The notes: generated from the sequence alone by a model not told the origin. Counted from the stretch's first letter, positions 34,353 through 43,574 are shown. The stretch is 64,000 nucleotides of DNA from Armatimonadota bacterium (GCA_022563855.1 JADFMN010000004.1:1-64000); one strand, 5' to 3'. Numbers and translations: made by a program.

Positions 34353-35141
34353 ATGATACGAGCACTCAACACTGCCGCGACCGGCATGGTCGCACAGCAG
34401 CGTAACTTAGACACAATTGCCAACAACTTGGCCAACGTCAACACAACGGCGTTCAAACAGCAGAGGGCGGAGTTCCAGGACCTCGTTTACCAGACGTTCC
34501 GGGCGTCAGGCGCCAGCACTAGCGCCAGCACGGCCGTTCCTCAGGCGGCACAGATCGGCCTCGGCGCGCGCTTTTCGGCGTCCGCGACCAGCTTTGCGAT
34601 CGGTTCGATCGAGTCTTCGGCCAACCCGCTGCACTTTGCAATCACGGGCAGCGGATTCTTTCAGGTCACACTGCCGGACGGAACGACCGCCTACACGCGA
34701 GACGGCTCTTTCAACATGGACGCCAACGGCCAGATTGTTACGTCTGACGGTTATCTCGTAGAACCCAACATCGTAATCCCGTCCGGCGCGCAGGCTCTGA
34801 CGGTTTCGCCGTCTGGAATCTTCACCGCAGTCCTCCCCGATCAGAACGACCCGACGGAGTTGGGCGCCCTTCAGATCGCCATATTCCCGAACCCAGGCGG
34901 TCTCACTCGACTCGGCCAAAACCTGTACCGGGGGGGCGGAGCGAGCGGAGACCCGACGCTGGTGACTCCAGGTGAGCAAGGCTCAGGCGCGGTCGGTCAG
35001 TACCTCCTCGAGGGATCGAACGTGCAGGTCGTCGAGGAGATGGTCCGGATGATCATCGCGCAGCGCGCCTATGAGATCAACTCGAAGGCGATTCAGACCG
35101 CAGACGACATGTTGAGCACCCTCAACAACCTCAAGAGGTAA
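34353..35141 (+). CDS. flgG: Flagellar distal rod protein FlgG
   Basis: A 262-residue protein counted from ATG 34353, which gives the canonical MIRALNTAATGMVAQQ start; an open frame reaches upstream to TTG 34326. Family blocks are DTIANNLANVNTTAFKQQ, GSGFFQVTLPDGTTAYTRDGSF, and the C-terminal SNVQVVEEMVRMIIAQRAYEIN. FlgG builds the distal rod through the peptidoglycan and outer membrane. It is followed after six bases by flgA. Confidence 0.95.
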   Translation: MIRALNTAATGMVAQQRNLDTIANNLANVNTTAFKQQRAEFQDLVYQTFRASGASTSASTAVPQAAQIGLGARFSASATSFAIGSIESSANPLHFAITGSGFFQVTLPDGTTAYTRDGSFNMDANGQIVTSDGYLVEPNIVIPSGAQALTVSPSGIFTAVLPDQNDPTELGALQIAIFPNPGGLTRLGQNLYRGGGASGDPTLVTPGEQGSGAVGQYLLEGSNVQVVEEMVRMIIAQRAYEINSKAIQTADDMLSTLNNLKR

Positions 35142-35147
35142 GAACTG

Positions 35148-36308
35148 ATGTTTGTCGCAGCTGTTTCCATTGCAATCCTGAGCACAGGCACAATCGACTT
35201 CTACGTCGACGGACCGGGGTTTGTCCGGTTCGTGCGAGAAGGTCGCTCGGTGTACTCGCGCGACGTCCAACTTACGTACGCGGACTCGCAGATTCGGCAC
35301 GAAGGCGGCTTGGCGCTCAACCCGAGCATACACCTCGGATCTGCGCCCGACGATCTGCGCGTCGATCTCGATGGTCGACTGTTCGGAACGCTCGGTGAAA
35401 GCGAGGTCGAGCTGGGGCGGATCGTCTTAGCGCTCTTTCCAGACGACGTCCGGCCCGTTGTGAGCGGCGGCTTCGTCGTCTCGCCGATCCGGCCAAAGAT
35501 CAAGGCTCCGGGTACTGACGGTGCAGGCGTGATCCGAATGGGCAAACGGCCGCGGCGCGGCGTGACGGCGCGTCGGACTCCGAATGACGCAGATCAGAAG
35601 CCCAGGAACGACCAGTGGGCTGGCGCTCCGAAGATCGAACTGCTCGCGGAAGCGGTGATCGACGGCAATCGCATCGTCCTCGGACAGATCGCGACAATAA
35701 GCGCGAGTGAAACCCTGAAGCAGAAGATCGGGCAGGTTTCCATCGGTCTCACGCCCGCCTTTGGCGTCTCAACGCGGCTCTCGCGCGACCTCGTGCTCCT
35801 CAGGCTTCGCTCCGCGTTCAAAGATGCCGACGCATACGAACTCATCGGAGCGACGTCGGTGACGGTCAAGAGAAAGTCGCAGTTGATCCCCCACGACCGA
35901 TTCGTCGAAGCGGCGATCGCGGCGGCAACACAACAGATCAGCGAGGACGCGACCTACGCCAGCACCAAGCCGGCGCCGTCTATGGCCGCGCCGTTTGGAG
36001 AGGTTGAACTCATCGCCGAGTCTGTTCGATCAAGCGGCTCGACGGTGACGGCTGTCGTAGCGCTGTTCGTCGATGGAAAACGAATCAACAGCCGAACGAT
36101 CAAACTCGACTCCAGCGACCCGTTCGGCAAGATACGAATTGGTCAGACGGTGAAGGTCATCGTGCGCTCGAATGCGGCGTCGGTCGTGACGACCGGCACC
36201 GTCAAGGGGAAGAACGCGGCAGCCCGAACCGTGACGGTTCGCACAGCGACGGGCGCAATGCTCGAAGGGGTTGTGACCGCGGTAGGGGTCGTAGAGGTAG
36301 CAGCATGA
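35148..36308 (+). CDS. flgA: FlgA-like P-ring assembly protein with N-terminal FlgG-like domain
   Basis: A 386-residue exported protein, much longer than usual FlgA (about 220). After a short hydrophobic leader, residues about 15-118 align along their whole length with the central domain of the neighbouring FlgG: IDFYVDGPGFVRFV with LHFAITGSGFFQVT, VYSRDVQLTYADSQI with AYTRDGSFNMDANGQI, and ELGRIVLALFPDDVRP with ELGALQIAIFPNPGGL. A basic linker (about 120-165) joins the FlgA part (166-386), ending in beta strands AARTVTVRTATGAMLEGVVT. Position before flgH-flgI supports the FlgA role. Confidence 0.75.
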   Translation: MFVAAVSIAILSTGTIDFYVDGPGFVRFVREGRSVYSRDVQLTYADSQIRHEGGLALNPSIHLGSAPDDLRVDLDGRLFGTLGESEVELGRIVLALFPDDVRPVVSGGFVVSPIRPKIKAPGTDGAGVIRMGKRPRRGVTARRTPNDADQKPRNDQWAGAPKIELLAEAVIDGNRIVLGQIATISASETLKQKIGQVSIGLTPAFGVSTRLSRDLVLLRLRSAFKDADAYELIGATSVTVKRKSQLIPHDRFVEAAIAAATQQISEDATYASTKPAPSMAAPFGEVELIAESVRSSGSTVTAVVALFVDGKRINSRTIKLDSSDPFGKIRIGQTVKVIVRSNAASVVTTGTVKGKNAAARTVTVRTATGAMLEGVVTAVGVVEVAA

Positions 36309-36907
36309 AAAAGCTCTTTATATCAATCTTGATCGCGGCAGCGGCCGCAGCCTGCTTCGCGCAGACGAGCGACCAGAAAGGGAACCCGGGATCACTGTTG
36401 GACACGACGTACGTGAATCCGTTCGTCGACAGCGTCGCGCGTCGGGTCGGCGATCTTCTGACCGTCATCATCGACGAAGAGTCGACGGCGAATTTTGCGG
36501 CATCGACCGAGGCGACCAAGAACGACAGAAGCTCCATCAGCACGCAGTTCTTCAGCGATCTTCTGGACCGTCTGTTCAGACCGATCTCGACGGGAGGCAA
36601 CAGCTCTGTGAGCGGAGACGGCAAGACGAGCCAGTCCAGCAGCATGGCCGCAACGCTCACGGTTATCGTAAAGCAGATCCTGCCGAACGGCAACCTCGTG
36701 ATCGAAGGGCATCGCACGCTGATCACGAACAAGCAGACACAGACGTTCACGCTGAGCGGCGTACTTCGTCAGGCCGACATCAAGCCGAACAACACGATCG
36801 CCAGCTCGCAGATCGCGGAGATGGACGTGAAGATGGACGGTTCTGGACTGATCGCCGACAGGCAGCGCAGGGGAATCTTGACGAGGATAATCGACTGGCT
36901 GTTTTAG
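36305..36907 (+). CDS. flgH: Flagellar L-ring protein FlgH
   Basis: A 200-residue outer-membrane ring protein. Signal peptide MKKLFISILIAAAAAACFA has a cysteine after AAA, a poor but possible lipobox (FlgH is normally a lipoprotein). Conserved blocks are ARRVGDLLTVIIDEESTANF, LTVIVKQILPNGNLVIEGHR and the C-terminal DRQRRGILTRIIDWLF. The presence of an L-ring shows the flagellum crosses an outer membrane. It overlaps flgA by 4 bases. Confidence 0.95.
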   Translation: MKKLFISILIAAAAAACFAQTSDQKGNPGSLLDTTYVNPFVDSVARRVGDLLTVIIDEESTANFAASTEATKNDRSSISTQFFSDLLDRLFRPISTGGNSSVSGDGKTSQSSSMAATLTVIVKQILPNGNLVIEGHRTLITNKQTQTFTLSGVLRQADIKPNNTIASSQIAEMDVKMDGSGLIADRQRRGILTRIIDWLF

Positions 36908-36919
36908 CGAGGAACTAAC

Positions 36920-38095
36920 ATGAAAAGCACTTTACTGATCGTTGGAATCGCGGCCCTCGCGCCGTGCGCTTGGGCTCAGCCCGACCCGGACACCCAGCAG
37001 CGAACTGCCAGCTCTCAGCTCAACGACGCCATTTTGCGCGCCGAACGAGAGGGAATCGAGGTCCGCATCAAAGACATCGCCCGCTTCCGCGGCGTTCGCC
37101 CCAACCAGCTGGTGGGGTACGGAATCGTTGTTGGCCTGGACGGATCGGGCGATAGCCAGCAGACTCCGTTCACGCGCACGCTGTTGCAGAACGCACTCAA
37201 GCTTTGGGGCACCACGTTCGACGAGACGAAGTTCCGTCCAAAGAACTTGGCCGCTGTTTCGATCACGGCAGTGTTGCCGCCGTTTGCCGCGCCGGGCAAC
37301 CAGATCGACGTCACGGTCAGCTCGCTTGGAGACGCCAAGAGCTTGCAGGGAGGGACGCTTCTGATGTCTCCGCTCTTCGGTCCGACCGACCGGTCGACCA
37401 TCATCGCCATGTCGCAAGGGTCGGTCAGCATCGGAGGTTTCGGCGCCTCCGCTGGCGGCAGCACGACGCGTAAGAACCATCCGACCGTCGGGCGAATTCC
37501 GCGCGGCGCCATCGTCGAGCGCAGCGTGCCGACTCAGATCGTGTTTGGCGATCACGAACTGTACCTGGAGTTAGACCAGGCCGATCTCACGACTGCGCAA
37601 CGAATCGCTACGGCGCTGACCGAGGCGTTTCCTGCTTTCTTCGTGACACCGCAAGATGGCGGGACGATCAGGATCAAACTCCCAGAGGAGTACCCCACGA
37701 TGCTAGCGATCATGGAAATCGAGGCGACGAAAGTCTGGGCCGACGTTCCCGCGATCATCGTCGTCAATGAGCGGACAGGCACGATCGTGATAGGTGGCAA
37801 CGTCCGCATCGGCCCCGCCGTGATTGTGCACGGGTCGTTGCAGGTGCGAATCGACAACCAGCCGATCATCAGCCAGCCTGCGCCGTTTTCGCAGGGCGAG
37901 ACGGTCGTTACCGAGCAGAACTTCATCGACGTCGAGGAGACGCCCACACAGATCGGCGTGATCCCGCCCAACGCGACGATCAACGACCTGGCGAAGATCC
38001 TGCAAACGCTGAAGCTTTCGGCCATAGACATCATCGCGATCCTTCATGCGCTCGCGGACCAGGGCGCGCTCAAGGCCCGGATCAGGCAGCAGTAA
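36920..38095 (+). CDS. flgI: Flagellar P-ring protein FlgI
   Basis: A 391-residue periplasmic ring protein with a signal peptide ending at AWAQ. Family blocks are RIKDIARFRGVRPNQLVGYG, VGLDGSGDSQQTPFTRTLLQN, the SLGDAKSLQGGTLLMSPL segment and the C-terminal LAKILQTLKLSAIDIIAILHAL. It forms the bushing in the peptidoglycan layer, assembled with FlgA. Its stop overlaps the flgJ start by one base. Confidence 0.96.
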   Translation: MKSTLLIVGIAALAPCAWAQPDPDTQQRTASSQLNDAILRAEREGIEVRIKDIARFRGVRPNQLVGYGIVVGLDGSGDSQQTPFTRTLLQNALKLWGTTFDETKFRPKNLAAVSITAVLPPFAAPGNQIDVTVSSLGDAKSLQGGTLLMSPLFGPTDRSTIIAMSQGSVSIGGFGASAGGSTTRKNHPTVGRIPRGAIVERSVPTQIVFGDHELYLELDQADLTTAQRIATALTEAFPAFFVTPQDGGTIRIKLPEEYPTMLAIMEIEATKVWADVPAIIVVNERTGTIVIGGNVRIGPAVIVHGSLQVRIDNQPIISQPAPFSQGETVVTEQNFIDVEETPTQIGVIPPNATINDLAKILQTLKLSAIDIIAILHALADQGALKARIRQQ

Positions 38096-38637
38096 TGACA
38101 CAGATCAATTCCAGTTCCGCCGCAATCGTCCGGGCAAGTCTGCAGACGCAGGCCGCTCGGACGGGCCTGGACGACTCGCTCTCGCTCAATCCGGAGTTTC
38201 AACGAGCCCTCACGGCGAAGCTCGAGTCTTGGCTCGGTAAGCCGGGATCTGCGAACCGCGCTCGCATCGAGAGGGCGGTCGAGCACCTGTTGGCAGAGCC
38301 GGACGCGGCCGGCATTCGCCACATCGATCTCGACAGCTTGCCGCTTGACATGCGCGCGAAGCTCAAGAAGCTGGAGAAGGCCGCTCAGGACTTCGAGGCG
38401 ATCTTCGTCAAGCAGCTGTTGTCGCAAATGCGGCAGTCCAGCTTCTCGGAGGAGATCGGGCCGATGGGCGACATGGCGAAGGACATGATGGACCAAGCCC
38501 TCGCCGAAAGCGCCAGCCGAGGCAGGAACTCGATCGGCATAGCGAAGACAGTTTTTCTCAGCATGGCCCAGAACGTCGCGCGATCGGTCGATCCTGCGGC
38601 AACGGGCACGAATACTCGAACGGAGATAAAAGCGTAA
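38095..38637 (+). CDS. flgJ: FlgJ-like rod-binding protein without muramidase domain
   Basis: A 180-residue protein. Residues about 90-165 match the N-terminal rod-capping domain of FlgJ (AAQDFEAIFVKQLLSQMRQSS, then MGDMAKDMMDQALAESASR and GIAKTVF). The C-terminal peptidoglycan hydrolase of proteobacterial FlgJ is absent, as in many other phyla, so a separate enzyme must open the wall. It starts by TAATG overlap with flgI. Confidence 0.88.
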   Translation: MTQINSSSAAIVRASLQTQAARTGLDDSLSLNPEFQRALTAKLESWLGKPGSANRARIERAVEHLLAEPDAAGIRHIDLDSLPLDMRAKLKKLEKAAQDFEAIFVKQLLSQMRQSSFSEEIGPMGDMAKDMMDQALAESASRGRNSIGIAKTVFLSMAQNVARSVDPAATGTNTRTEIKA

Positions 38638-39117
38638 ATGGCAAAACAGACGAAGAAATTACAAGCGCTCTGGTGGGACTGGCTCAGCACGGCCGAACGG
38701 TTGTTGCTGTCCCTGCACGAACAGACCGCATCGCTGACCCTCAGGCGGATCGAACGGCTGGAAGAGATCCAGCCGGAGGTCGACAGCATGATGGGAAAGC
38801 TTCGAGAGATTGACGACAACGCTGTGGCGTCGGCGAGACGGCTGGCTGAGGAGTTTGGTTGCGAGCCAAGTCTTCAGGGCCTAGTCGGCGTCCTTGAAAA
38901 GGCGGAAGCACAGGAAGTCCAGGCAATTGCGAACCGCGTCATTGTGGCAGGTCGTAGCGTTCAAGACGTGATCGACAAGAACCGCGCGCTGATCGAGAAT
39001 GAACTGGAGTACGTCAACGGCACGGTTGCACTCGTAAGCCGCGTTGCACACGAACAGCAAGGTCCGTATGCGAACAAGGCGAAGGACAGCAACTTCGTGA
39101 TGAACCAGGTGGCCTAG
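38638..39117 (+). CDS. flgN: FlgN-like flagellar chaperone
   Basis: A 159-residue, largely helical protein that starts directly after the flgJ stop codon. It has FlgN-type features: repeated amphipathic helices, WWDWLSTAERLLLSLHEQTASLTLRRIERLEEIQP near the N terminus (given here in part), and a C-terminal helix with LIENELEYVNGTVALVSR. FlgN chaperones FlgK and FlgL, encoded just downstream. The family is weakly conserved, so the call leans on position. Confidence 0.72.
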   Translation: MAKQTKKLQALWWDWLSTAERLLLSLHEQTASLTLRRIERLEEIQPEVDSMMGKLREIDDNAVASARRLAEEFGCEPSLQGLVGVLEKAEAQEVQAIANRVIVAGRSVQDVIDKNRALIENELEYVNGTVALVSRVAHEQQGPYANKAKDSNFVMNQVA

Positions 39118-39135
39118 ACCCGAAGGAGACGAACA

Positions 39136-40509
39136 ATGCCAGGAATCCTTTCAAGCATCAACATGGCGTCCAACGCTCTGAGAATGTTCTCCAGGGCGAT
39201 GGAAACCTCCGGACACAACATCGCCAATGTCAATACGCCAGGCTACTCGCGTCAGACCGTTGAGTTCAAAACGAACCCGGCTCTGACGATCTACAGCGCC
39301 GGATGGAAAGCGCTCGGCACCGGCGTCGGAATGAGCGGAATCGAGCGCATCCGAAACGAGTATCTGGAGCGAAGCTCTCACGGCAGCTCCGGATCGCTGG
39401 GCAAGTTTCAGACGATTGCTACGATGCTCAAGAGCGTGGAAGGAGTCTACGGCGAGCCAGGCGACAACGGCGTCGCCGCAGCGCTCGATCAGTTCTTCGA
39501 CTCATGGTCCGCTCTGGGCTCCAACCCGACTGAGCCAGCGGCACGACTGCAGGTCCGCCATGCGGGCACGGTTCTCACGGAGCGCATTCGCGGCGCTCAC
39601 AATCAGATAGTCGGGCTCGAGGCGCGGGTCAACGCCGAGGCGAAGGCGACGATCCAACGCATCAACAAGCTCGCGGATAGCATCTCCGAGCTGAACGGAA
39701 GCATTCGAGCGTTCTCCGTAACGTCCGGAACGCCGAACGATCTGCTCGACCAGCGGGATTCGGCTATCCGCGAACTGAGCGGTCTAGTCAACGTAACGGT
39801 GAGTGATTGGCCGGACGGAACACGCGCCGTCTACATCGGAGGCTTCAACCTAGTCGATAACGTCGGCGCTCACGCGCTCCCCTCGGACTACGACTACATC
39901 GCCAGCACCGTTACCGACGGCACGAACGATTATCCGATCAGGTCAGGCACCCTCGCCGGACTGTTCCAGACGCTGGGCATGATCGACGATCAAAAGGCGG
40001 AGATCGGTGCCCTCGCGGACGAGTTGAGAACGCAGTTCAACACAATACACGCCACCGGAATCAACGCGAACGGCGACACAGGCATCAATTTCTTCAAGCC
40101 GACCGGCATTGCCGGGGCTGCCGACTTCTCCTTGAGCGATGAGGTTTTAGCCTCGCTCAACGCAATCGCGGCGGGCACGACCGGCAAGCCTGGAGACGGA
40201 GGTCTTGCGCTCTCGCTGGCCGGTCTTCGAGACACGGCGATGACCGCGCTCGGCGATCAGACGTTCCACGCGTACTACAGCGGCAACATCGGACGCCTGG
40301 GGACCAACGTCAGCTTCTATGAGTCCGCCAGGAGCACAGAGGCAGCTGTGGCCGCGCAGATATCGAGTCAAATGGCCTCGGTCAGCGGCGTGTCGCTCGA
40401 CGACGAGATGGCGGACATGATTCGGTTCCAGCGAAGCTACCAAGCTGCGGCCCGTGCTCTAATGGTGTTCGATCAAGTGGCCGAAGATTTAATAGGGATG
40501 ATCCGATAA
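39136..40509 (+). CDS. flgK: Flagellar hook-associated protein 1 FlgK
   Basis: A 457-residue junction protein between hook and filament. The N-terminal coiled-coil region has SNALRMFSRAMETSGHNIANVNTPGYSRQTVEF. The C-terminal helix has VSGVSLDDEMADMIRFQRSYQAAARALMVFDQ. The variable middle carries the usual FLDQRDSAIRELSGLV-type segment. The Shine-Dalgarno GAAGGAG lies just upstream. FlgK is exported after FlgN chaperoning. Confidence 0.95.
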   Translation: MPGILSSINMASNALRMFSRAMETSGHNIANVNTPGYSRQTVEFKTNPALTIYSAGWKALGTGVGMSGIERIRNEYLERSSHGSSGSLGKFQTIATMLKSVEGVYGEPGDNGVAAALDQFFDSWSALGSNPTEPAARLQVRHAGTVLTERIRGAHNQIVGLEARVNAEAKATIQRINKLADSISELNGSIRAFSVTSGTPNDLLDQRDSAIRELSGLVNVTVSDWPDGTRAVYIGGFNLVDNVGAHALPSDYDYIASTVTDGTNDYPIRSGTLAGLFQTLGMIDDQKAEIGALADELRTQFNTIHATGINANGDTGINFFKPTGIAGAADFSLSDEVLASLNAIAAGTTGKPGDGGLALSLAGLRDTAMTALGDQTFHAYYSGNIGRLGTNVSFYESARSTEAAVAAQISSQMASVSGVSLDDEMADMIRFQRSYQAAARALMVFDQVAEDLIGMIR

Positions 40510-40539
40510 CAGGCAAAAATACCGGGGATCGCAGGCACG

Positions 40540-41424
40540 ATGAGAATCAGCACCGCTTACAAGTTCGAAGCCTATAGCAGCAGAATTCAAGAGGCTGCTT
40601 CACGGTACTTCGAGGCACAGGAGAGGGTGATGACCGGCAAGCGGTATACCCGCGTCAGCGAGGACCCCGTGTCGGCCATAGTGGCTATGAGCGCGCGCAG
40701 CCTCCAGACTCGCCTTGAACAGCTCACGGACAACCTCGCCAATGCAAGGGAGTACGCAGGCACGACCGAACAGGTTCTCGACGAGACGGGGCGGCTGACC
40801 CGCAAAGCGTATACCCTGGCAATACAGGGCGCGTCGGACGCCACGACGCAAGAGTCGCGGGACGCGATGGCCAGAGAGATAGCGACGATTCAGAACGCGA
40901 TCCTGGAAGCAGCGAACACGAAAGGCCTGAACGGAAAATATATTTTTGCGGGACAGAAGACCGACACCAAGCCGTTCACGGCATCAGGCGGCACTCTGAC
41001 GTTCAACGGCGACACGCTTCCGGTCAGCGTCGAGGTGCGGCCAGGAGAGATGATGCGCGCCAACCTGGAGAACGCAGATGTGTTCTTCATCGACCTCTAC
41101 GACACGCTGGAGACGCTGCGACTTGATTTGGTCGGCGGCGACATCGGCAAGATCAGCGATCAAGACATCGACGCCCTGCTTCGATCGATAGACACGATTA
41201 GCGTTGCCAGAGGCTCGAACGGCGTGCGGCTCAACGACATCACGCGAATCGAAGCGGAGAACACGCGCCGCACCGACAACTTGACGAAGACGATCTCCGA
41301 CAACGAGGACATCGACCTCGCCGACGCCATTACGCAGATGCAGATGGCAGAGACCGCATACGCGGCAGCGCTACAGACGGCTGGACAAGGTTTCCGGCTT
41401 AGCTTGATGGACTTCTTGAGATGA
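40540..41424 (+). CDS. flgL: Flagellar hook-associated protein 3 FlgL
   Basis: A 294-residue flagellin-like junction protein. The N terminus (QERVMTGKRYTRVSEDPVSA) and C terminus (DLADAITQMQMAETAYAAALQT) form the D0/D1 coiled coil shared with flagellin, and GLNGKYIFAGQKTDTKPF is a family mark of FlgL. It follows flgK by 30 bp and overlaps fliW by 4 bases. Confidence 0.94.
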   Translation: MRISTAYKFEAYSSRIQEAASRYFEAQERVMTGKRYTRVSEDPVSAIVAMSARSLQTRLEQLTDNLANAREYAGTTEQVLDETGRLTRKAYTLAIQGASDATTQESRDAMAREIATIQNAILEAANTKGLNGKYIFAGQKTDTKPFTASGGTLTFNGDTLPVSVEVRPGEMMRANLENADVFFIDLYDTLETLRLDLVGGDIGKISDQDIDALLRSIDTISVARGSNGVRLNDITRIEAENTRRTDNLTKTISDNEDIDLADAITQMQMAETAYAAALQTAGQGFRLSLMDFLR

Positions 41425-41879
41425 CGCAGCAAGCTCTGAAATCCACGCGGTTTGGAACGATCGAGTTCTCGAAGGACGATATCGTCGAGTTCGTCTCAGG
41501 GCTCGTTGGCTTCGAAGAACTGCGCTCGTTCATCTTCATTGAACACGGTGAGAACAGCCCGTTTCGGTGGATGCAGTCTCTGGATGACCCGAACGTGGCG
41601 TTCTTGGTTATCGATCCCATCCACTACGTGCCTGAATACGCTCCCGAGATGCCGCAGGCTACGGCAGATCGGCTCGATCTCGGACCGGGAACGGGCCGCC
41701 TAGTCTATACTATCGTTACGATTCCTCCGGGCAGGCCTGAGGAGATGACGATCAACCTAGCCGGTCCGATCATCATCAACGCCGAACGGCGCATTGCTCA
41801 GCAGATCGTTGTCGAAGACGAAACGTATAGCGTCAAGCACCGAGTTTTCGAGCAGCAGATTGAAGAGGAAGTTGCCTAA
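41421..41879 (+). CDS. fliW: Flagellar assembly factor FliW
   Basis: A 152-residue FliW. Diagnostic blocks are FVSGLVGFEELRSFIF, SPFRWMQSLDDPNVAFLVIDP and LAGPIIINAERRIAQQIV. FliW binds CsrA (and flagellin) and relieves CsrA repression of flagellin translation when filament subunits are scarce (established in B. subtilis). Encoding fliW directly before csrA supports that switch here. Confidence 0.95.
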   Translation: MTQQALKSTRFGTIEFSKDDIVEFVSGLVGFEELRSFIFIEHGENSPFRWMQSLDDPNVAFLVIDPIHYVPEYAPEMPQATADRLDLGPGTGRLVYTIVTIPPGRPEEMTINLAGPIIINAERRIAQQIVVEDETYSVKHRVFEQQIEEEVA

Positions 41880-41927
41880 CGCCGATCAACGGTCGGCCGC
41901 TGGATTGAGCCATGGAGGGCAGATCAA

Positions 41928-42137
41928 GTGTTAGTACTGACAAGAAAGGTCAACCAAAGCATCATCATCAACGACAACATTGAAGTGATCGTCTTGGAGG
42001 TGCGCGGCGAACAGATTCGGCTAGGTATCAAGGCGCCCCGCGAGGTCGCCGTTCACCGCAAGGAAATCTACGATCAGATTCAAGAAGAGAACCGAGCCGC
42101 AGCCAGCGTTAAGACTGACGACGTGCCGGATTCGTGA
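41928..42137 (+). CDS. csrA: Carbon storage regulator CsrA
   Basis: A 69-residue RNA-binding regulator starting at GTG with GGAGG upstream. The sequence MLVLTRKVNQSIIINDN and the GEQIRLGIKAPREVAVHRKEIY block carry the GGA-binding strands and the conserved Arg of the C-terminal part. The leader has two GGA triplets, one in the Shine-Dalgarno itself, so autoregulation is possible. It is the last flagellar-linked gene of the operon; its stop overlaps the next start (GTGA). Confidence 0.96.
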   Translation: MLVLTRKVNQSIIINDNIEVIVLEVRGEQIRLGIKAPREVAVHRKEIYDQIQEENRAAASVKTDDVPDS

Positions 42138-42616
42138 GCGCTGTGGCTAATCGGCGCCTACCAATCGCGCAGTGGGGCCAAGAAGTACAGAGGACGTTGC
42201 CGTACGCTTTTTTGGTCGCCATGATCCTATTCGCGGTCGCAGCGTTCAGCGCAGCGTTTGTCGCGTGGCAAAACGGAGCCCAGTCCACCTTGGGGTACGT
42301 GCTCGGGGTCGTGGATCCTTTGCTCGTCGCAACCCTGATGATCCTGTCGTGCCTGGTCGCTCCGGGAGCTTATCTAGGCAGCGCGTTTCGAGGAGTACAC
42401 GTCGTCACGCTGCCTACGCTGTTCGTCAGCGGAGTCGCGGCCATGAAGATCGTCGGCAGCCAAACGCCATGGATCTTGCAGCGCTTCGAGAACGTTCAAC
42501 GATTCGACCTGATCTGGACGAACTGGAAGTTCCTCTTCATCGTTTGGGGCATCATGTGCCTGACTATTGCTCTGCTCGGCGCATTGCGCGTCGGCCAAGT
42601 ACCTGAGGGCAAGTAA
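42134..42616 (+). CDS. Membrane protein of unknown function, four predicted helices
   Basis: A 160-residue protein starting at GTG overlapping the csrA stop. Hydrophobic segments lie near residues 24-46, 58-78, 85-102 and 132-152. A short charged loop (SQTPWILQRFENVQRFDLIWTN in part) precedes the last helix. I recognise no family. Coupling to csrA suggests expression with the flagellar operon, but the sequence gives no flagellar motif. Confidence 0.6.
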   Translation: MSAVANRRLPIAQWGQEVQRTLPYAFLVAMILFAVAAFSAAFVAWQNGAQSTLGYVLGVVDPLLVATLMILSCLVAPGAYLGSAFRGVHVVTLPTLFVSGVAAMKIVGSQTPWILQRFENVQRFDLIWTNWKFLFIVWGIMCLTIALLGALRVGQVPEGK

Positions 42617-42624
42617 TCGCGCTG

Positions 42625-42630
42625 TACAAT
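42625..42630 (+). promoter_or_regulatory. Putative -10 element of ribF (near-leaderless)
   Basis: TACAAT lies nine bases before the ribF ATG at 42640 and no Shine-Dalgarno intervenes. The same arrangement (TACAATGAACRSSG) recurs at 43575, ahead of the following gene. Confidence 0.45.
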
Positions 42631-42639
42631 GAACACGCC

Positions 42640-43551
42640 ATGCTCGTTCAGTTTGGCCTAGCACCGTTGGCTCCCGAGTGGGACAGCTGCGTCGTGTGCA
42701 TCGGCACGTTCGACGGCGTTCATCTCGGCCACCAGGCAGTCATTTCAACGGCGGTTTCTCAAGCGTTGGAGCTGCAGCAGCCGTCAGTCCTCATCACGTT
42801 CGACCGCCATCCGGCCGCCGTGTTGGCGCCTGACAAGAACCCCGCCGCAATCGCCACGCTGGGACAGAAGCTCCGCCGCTTTGAGGCGCTCGGGGTGACG
42901 GTCTGCCTAGTGCTGCCGTTCGACGAACGCACGTCTCAGATCGAGGCACAGGCGTTCCTCGACGACGTGCTCGTAGCGAAGCTGCGCACGAACTCGATCG
43001 TCGTGGGTCACGACTTTGCGTTCGGCAAGGGCAGGGTTGGAACTCCTGAGTGGCTTGCCGAGCGCTTGTCGACAGTCGTTGTGCCGCCCTGCGAACTTGA
43101 GGGACAGCGGGTCAGTTCTACCAAGATTCGCTCTCTGATCCGCTCGGGAGACGTGGAAGCCGCCAAGAGAATGCTCGGAGCGCCGTTCAGCCTGGGCGGT
43201 GTCGTGGTGAAGGGCCAGCAACTTGGTCGACAGCTTGGATTTCCAACCGTAAACGTTGCGCGCCTTTGCGACCAGATTCTCCCCGCCGACGGTGTATATG
43301 CTGGGCGCTGCGACACCGTCCACGGCGAATTTCGAGCTGCAATCAGCGTCGGCCATCGGCGAACGGGTACAGGGCCGTGTCCCGTAGAGGCGTTCCTCAT
43401 CGATTATCACGACGACTCGCTGTACGGCACGCTGGTGGAACTGCAATTCGCCTCGATGATCCGCGAGCAGCGCGATTTCGACGACTTCGACGCGCTGGCA
43501 GAACAGATTCGCAAAGACGTCGCCGTAATTGAAAACGGCCTAGGGATTTAG
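42640..43551 (+). CDS. ribF: Bifunctional riboflavin kinase / FAD synthetase
   Basis: A 303-residue RibF making FMN and FAD from riboflavin. The N-terminal nucleotidyltransferase has GTFDGVHLGHQAV and STKIRSLIRSGDVEAAKRMLG. The C-terminal kinase has KGQQLGRQLGFPTVNV, the PTxN motif. It supplies cofactor for the several flavoenzymes of this window. It probably has its own promoter. Confidence 0.95.
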   Translation: MLVQFGLAPLAPEWDSCVVCIGTFDGVHLGHQAVISTAVSQALELQQPSVLITFDRHPAAVLAPDKNPAAIATLGQKLRRFEALGVTVCLVLPFDERTSQIEAQAFLDDVLVAKLRTNSIVVGHDFAFGKGRVGTPEWLAERLSTVVVPPCELEGQRVSSTKIRSLIRSGDVEAAKRMLGAPFSLGGVVVKGQQLGRQLGFPTVNVARLCDQILPADGVYAGRCDTVHGEFRAAISVGHRRTGTGPCPVEAFLIDYHDDSLYGTLVELQFASMIREQRDFDDFDALAEQIRKDVAVIENGLGI

Positions 43552-43574
43552 GTCTGGCTGCCGTCAATCGCCTA

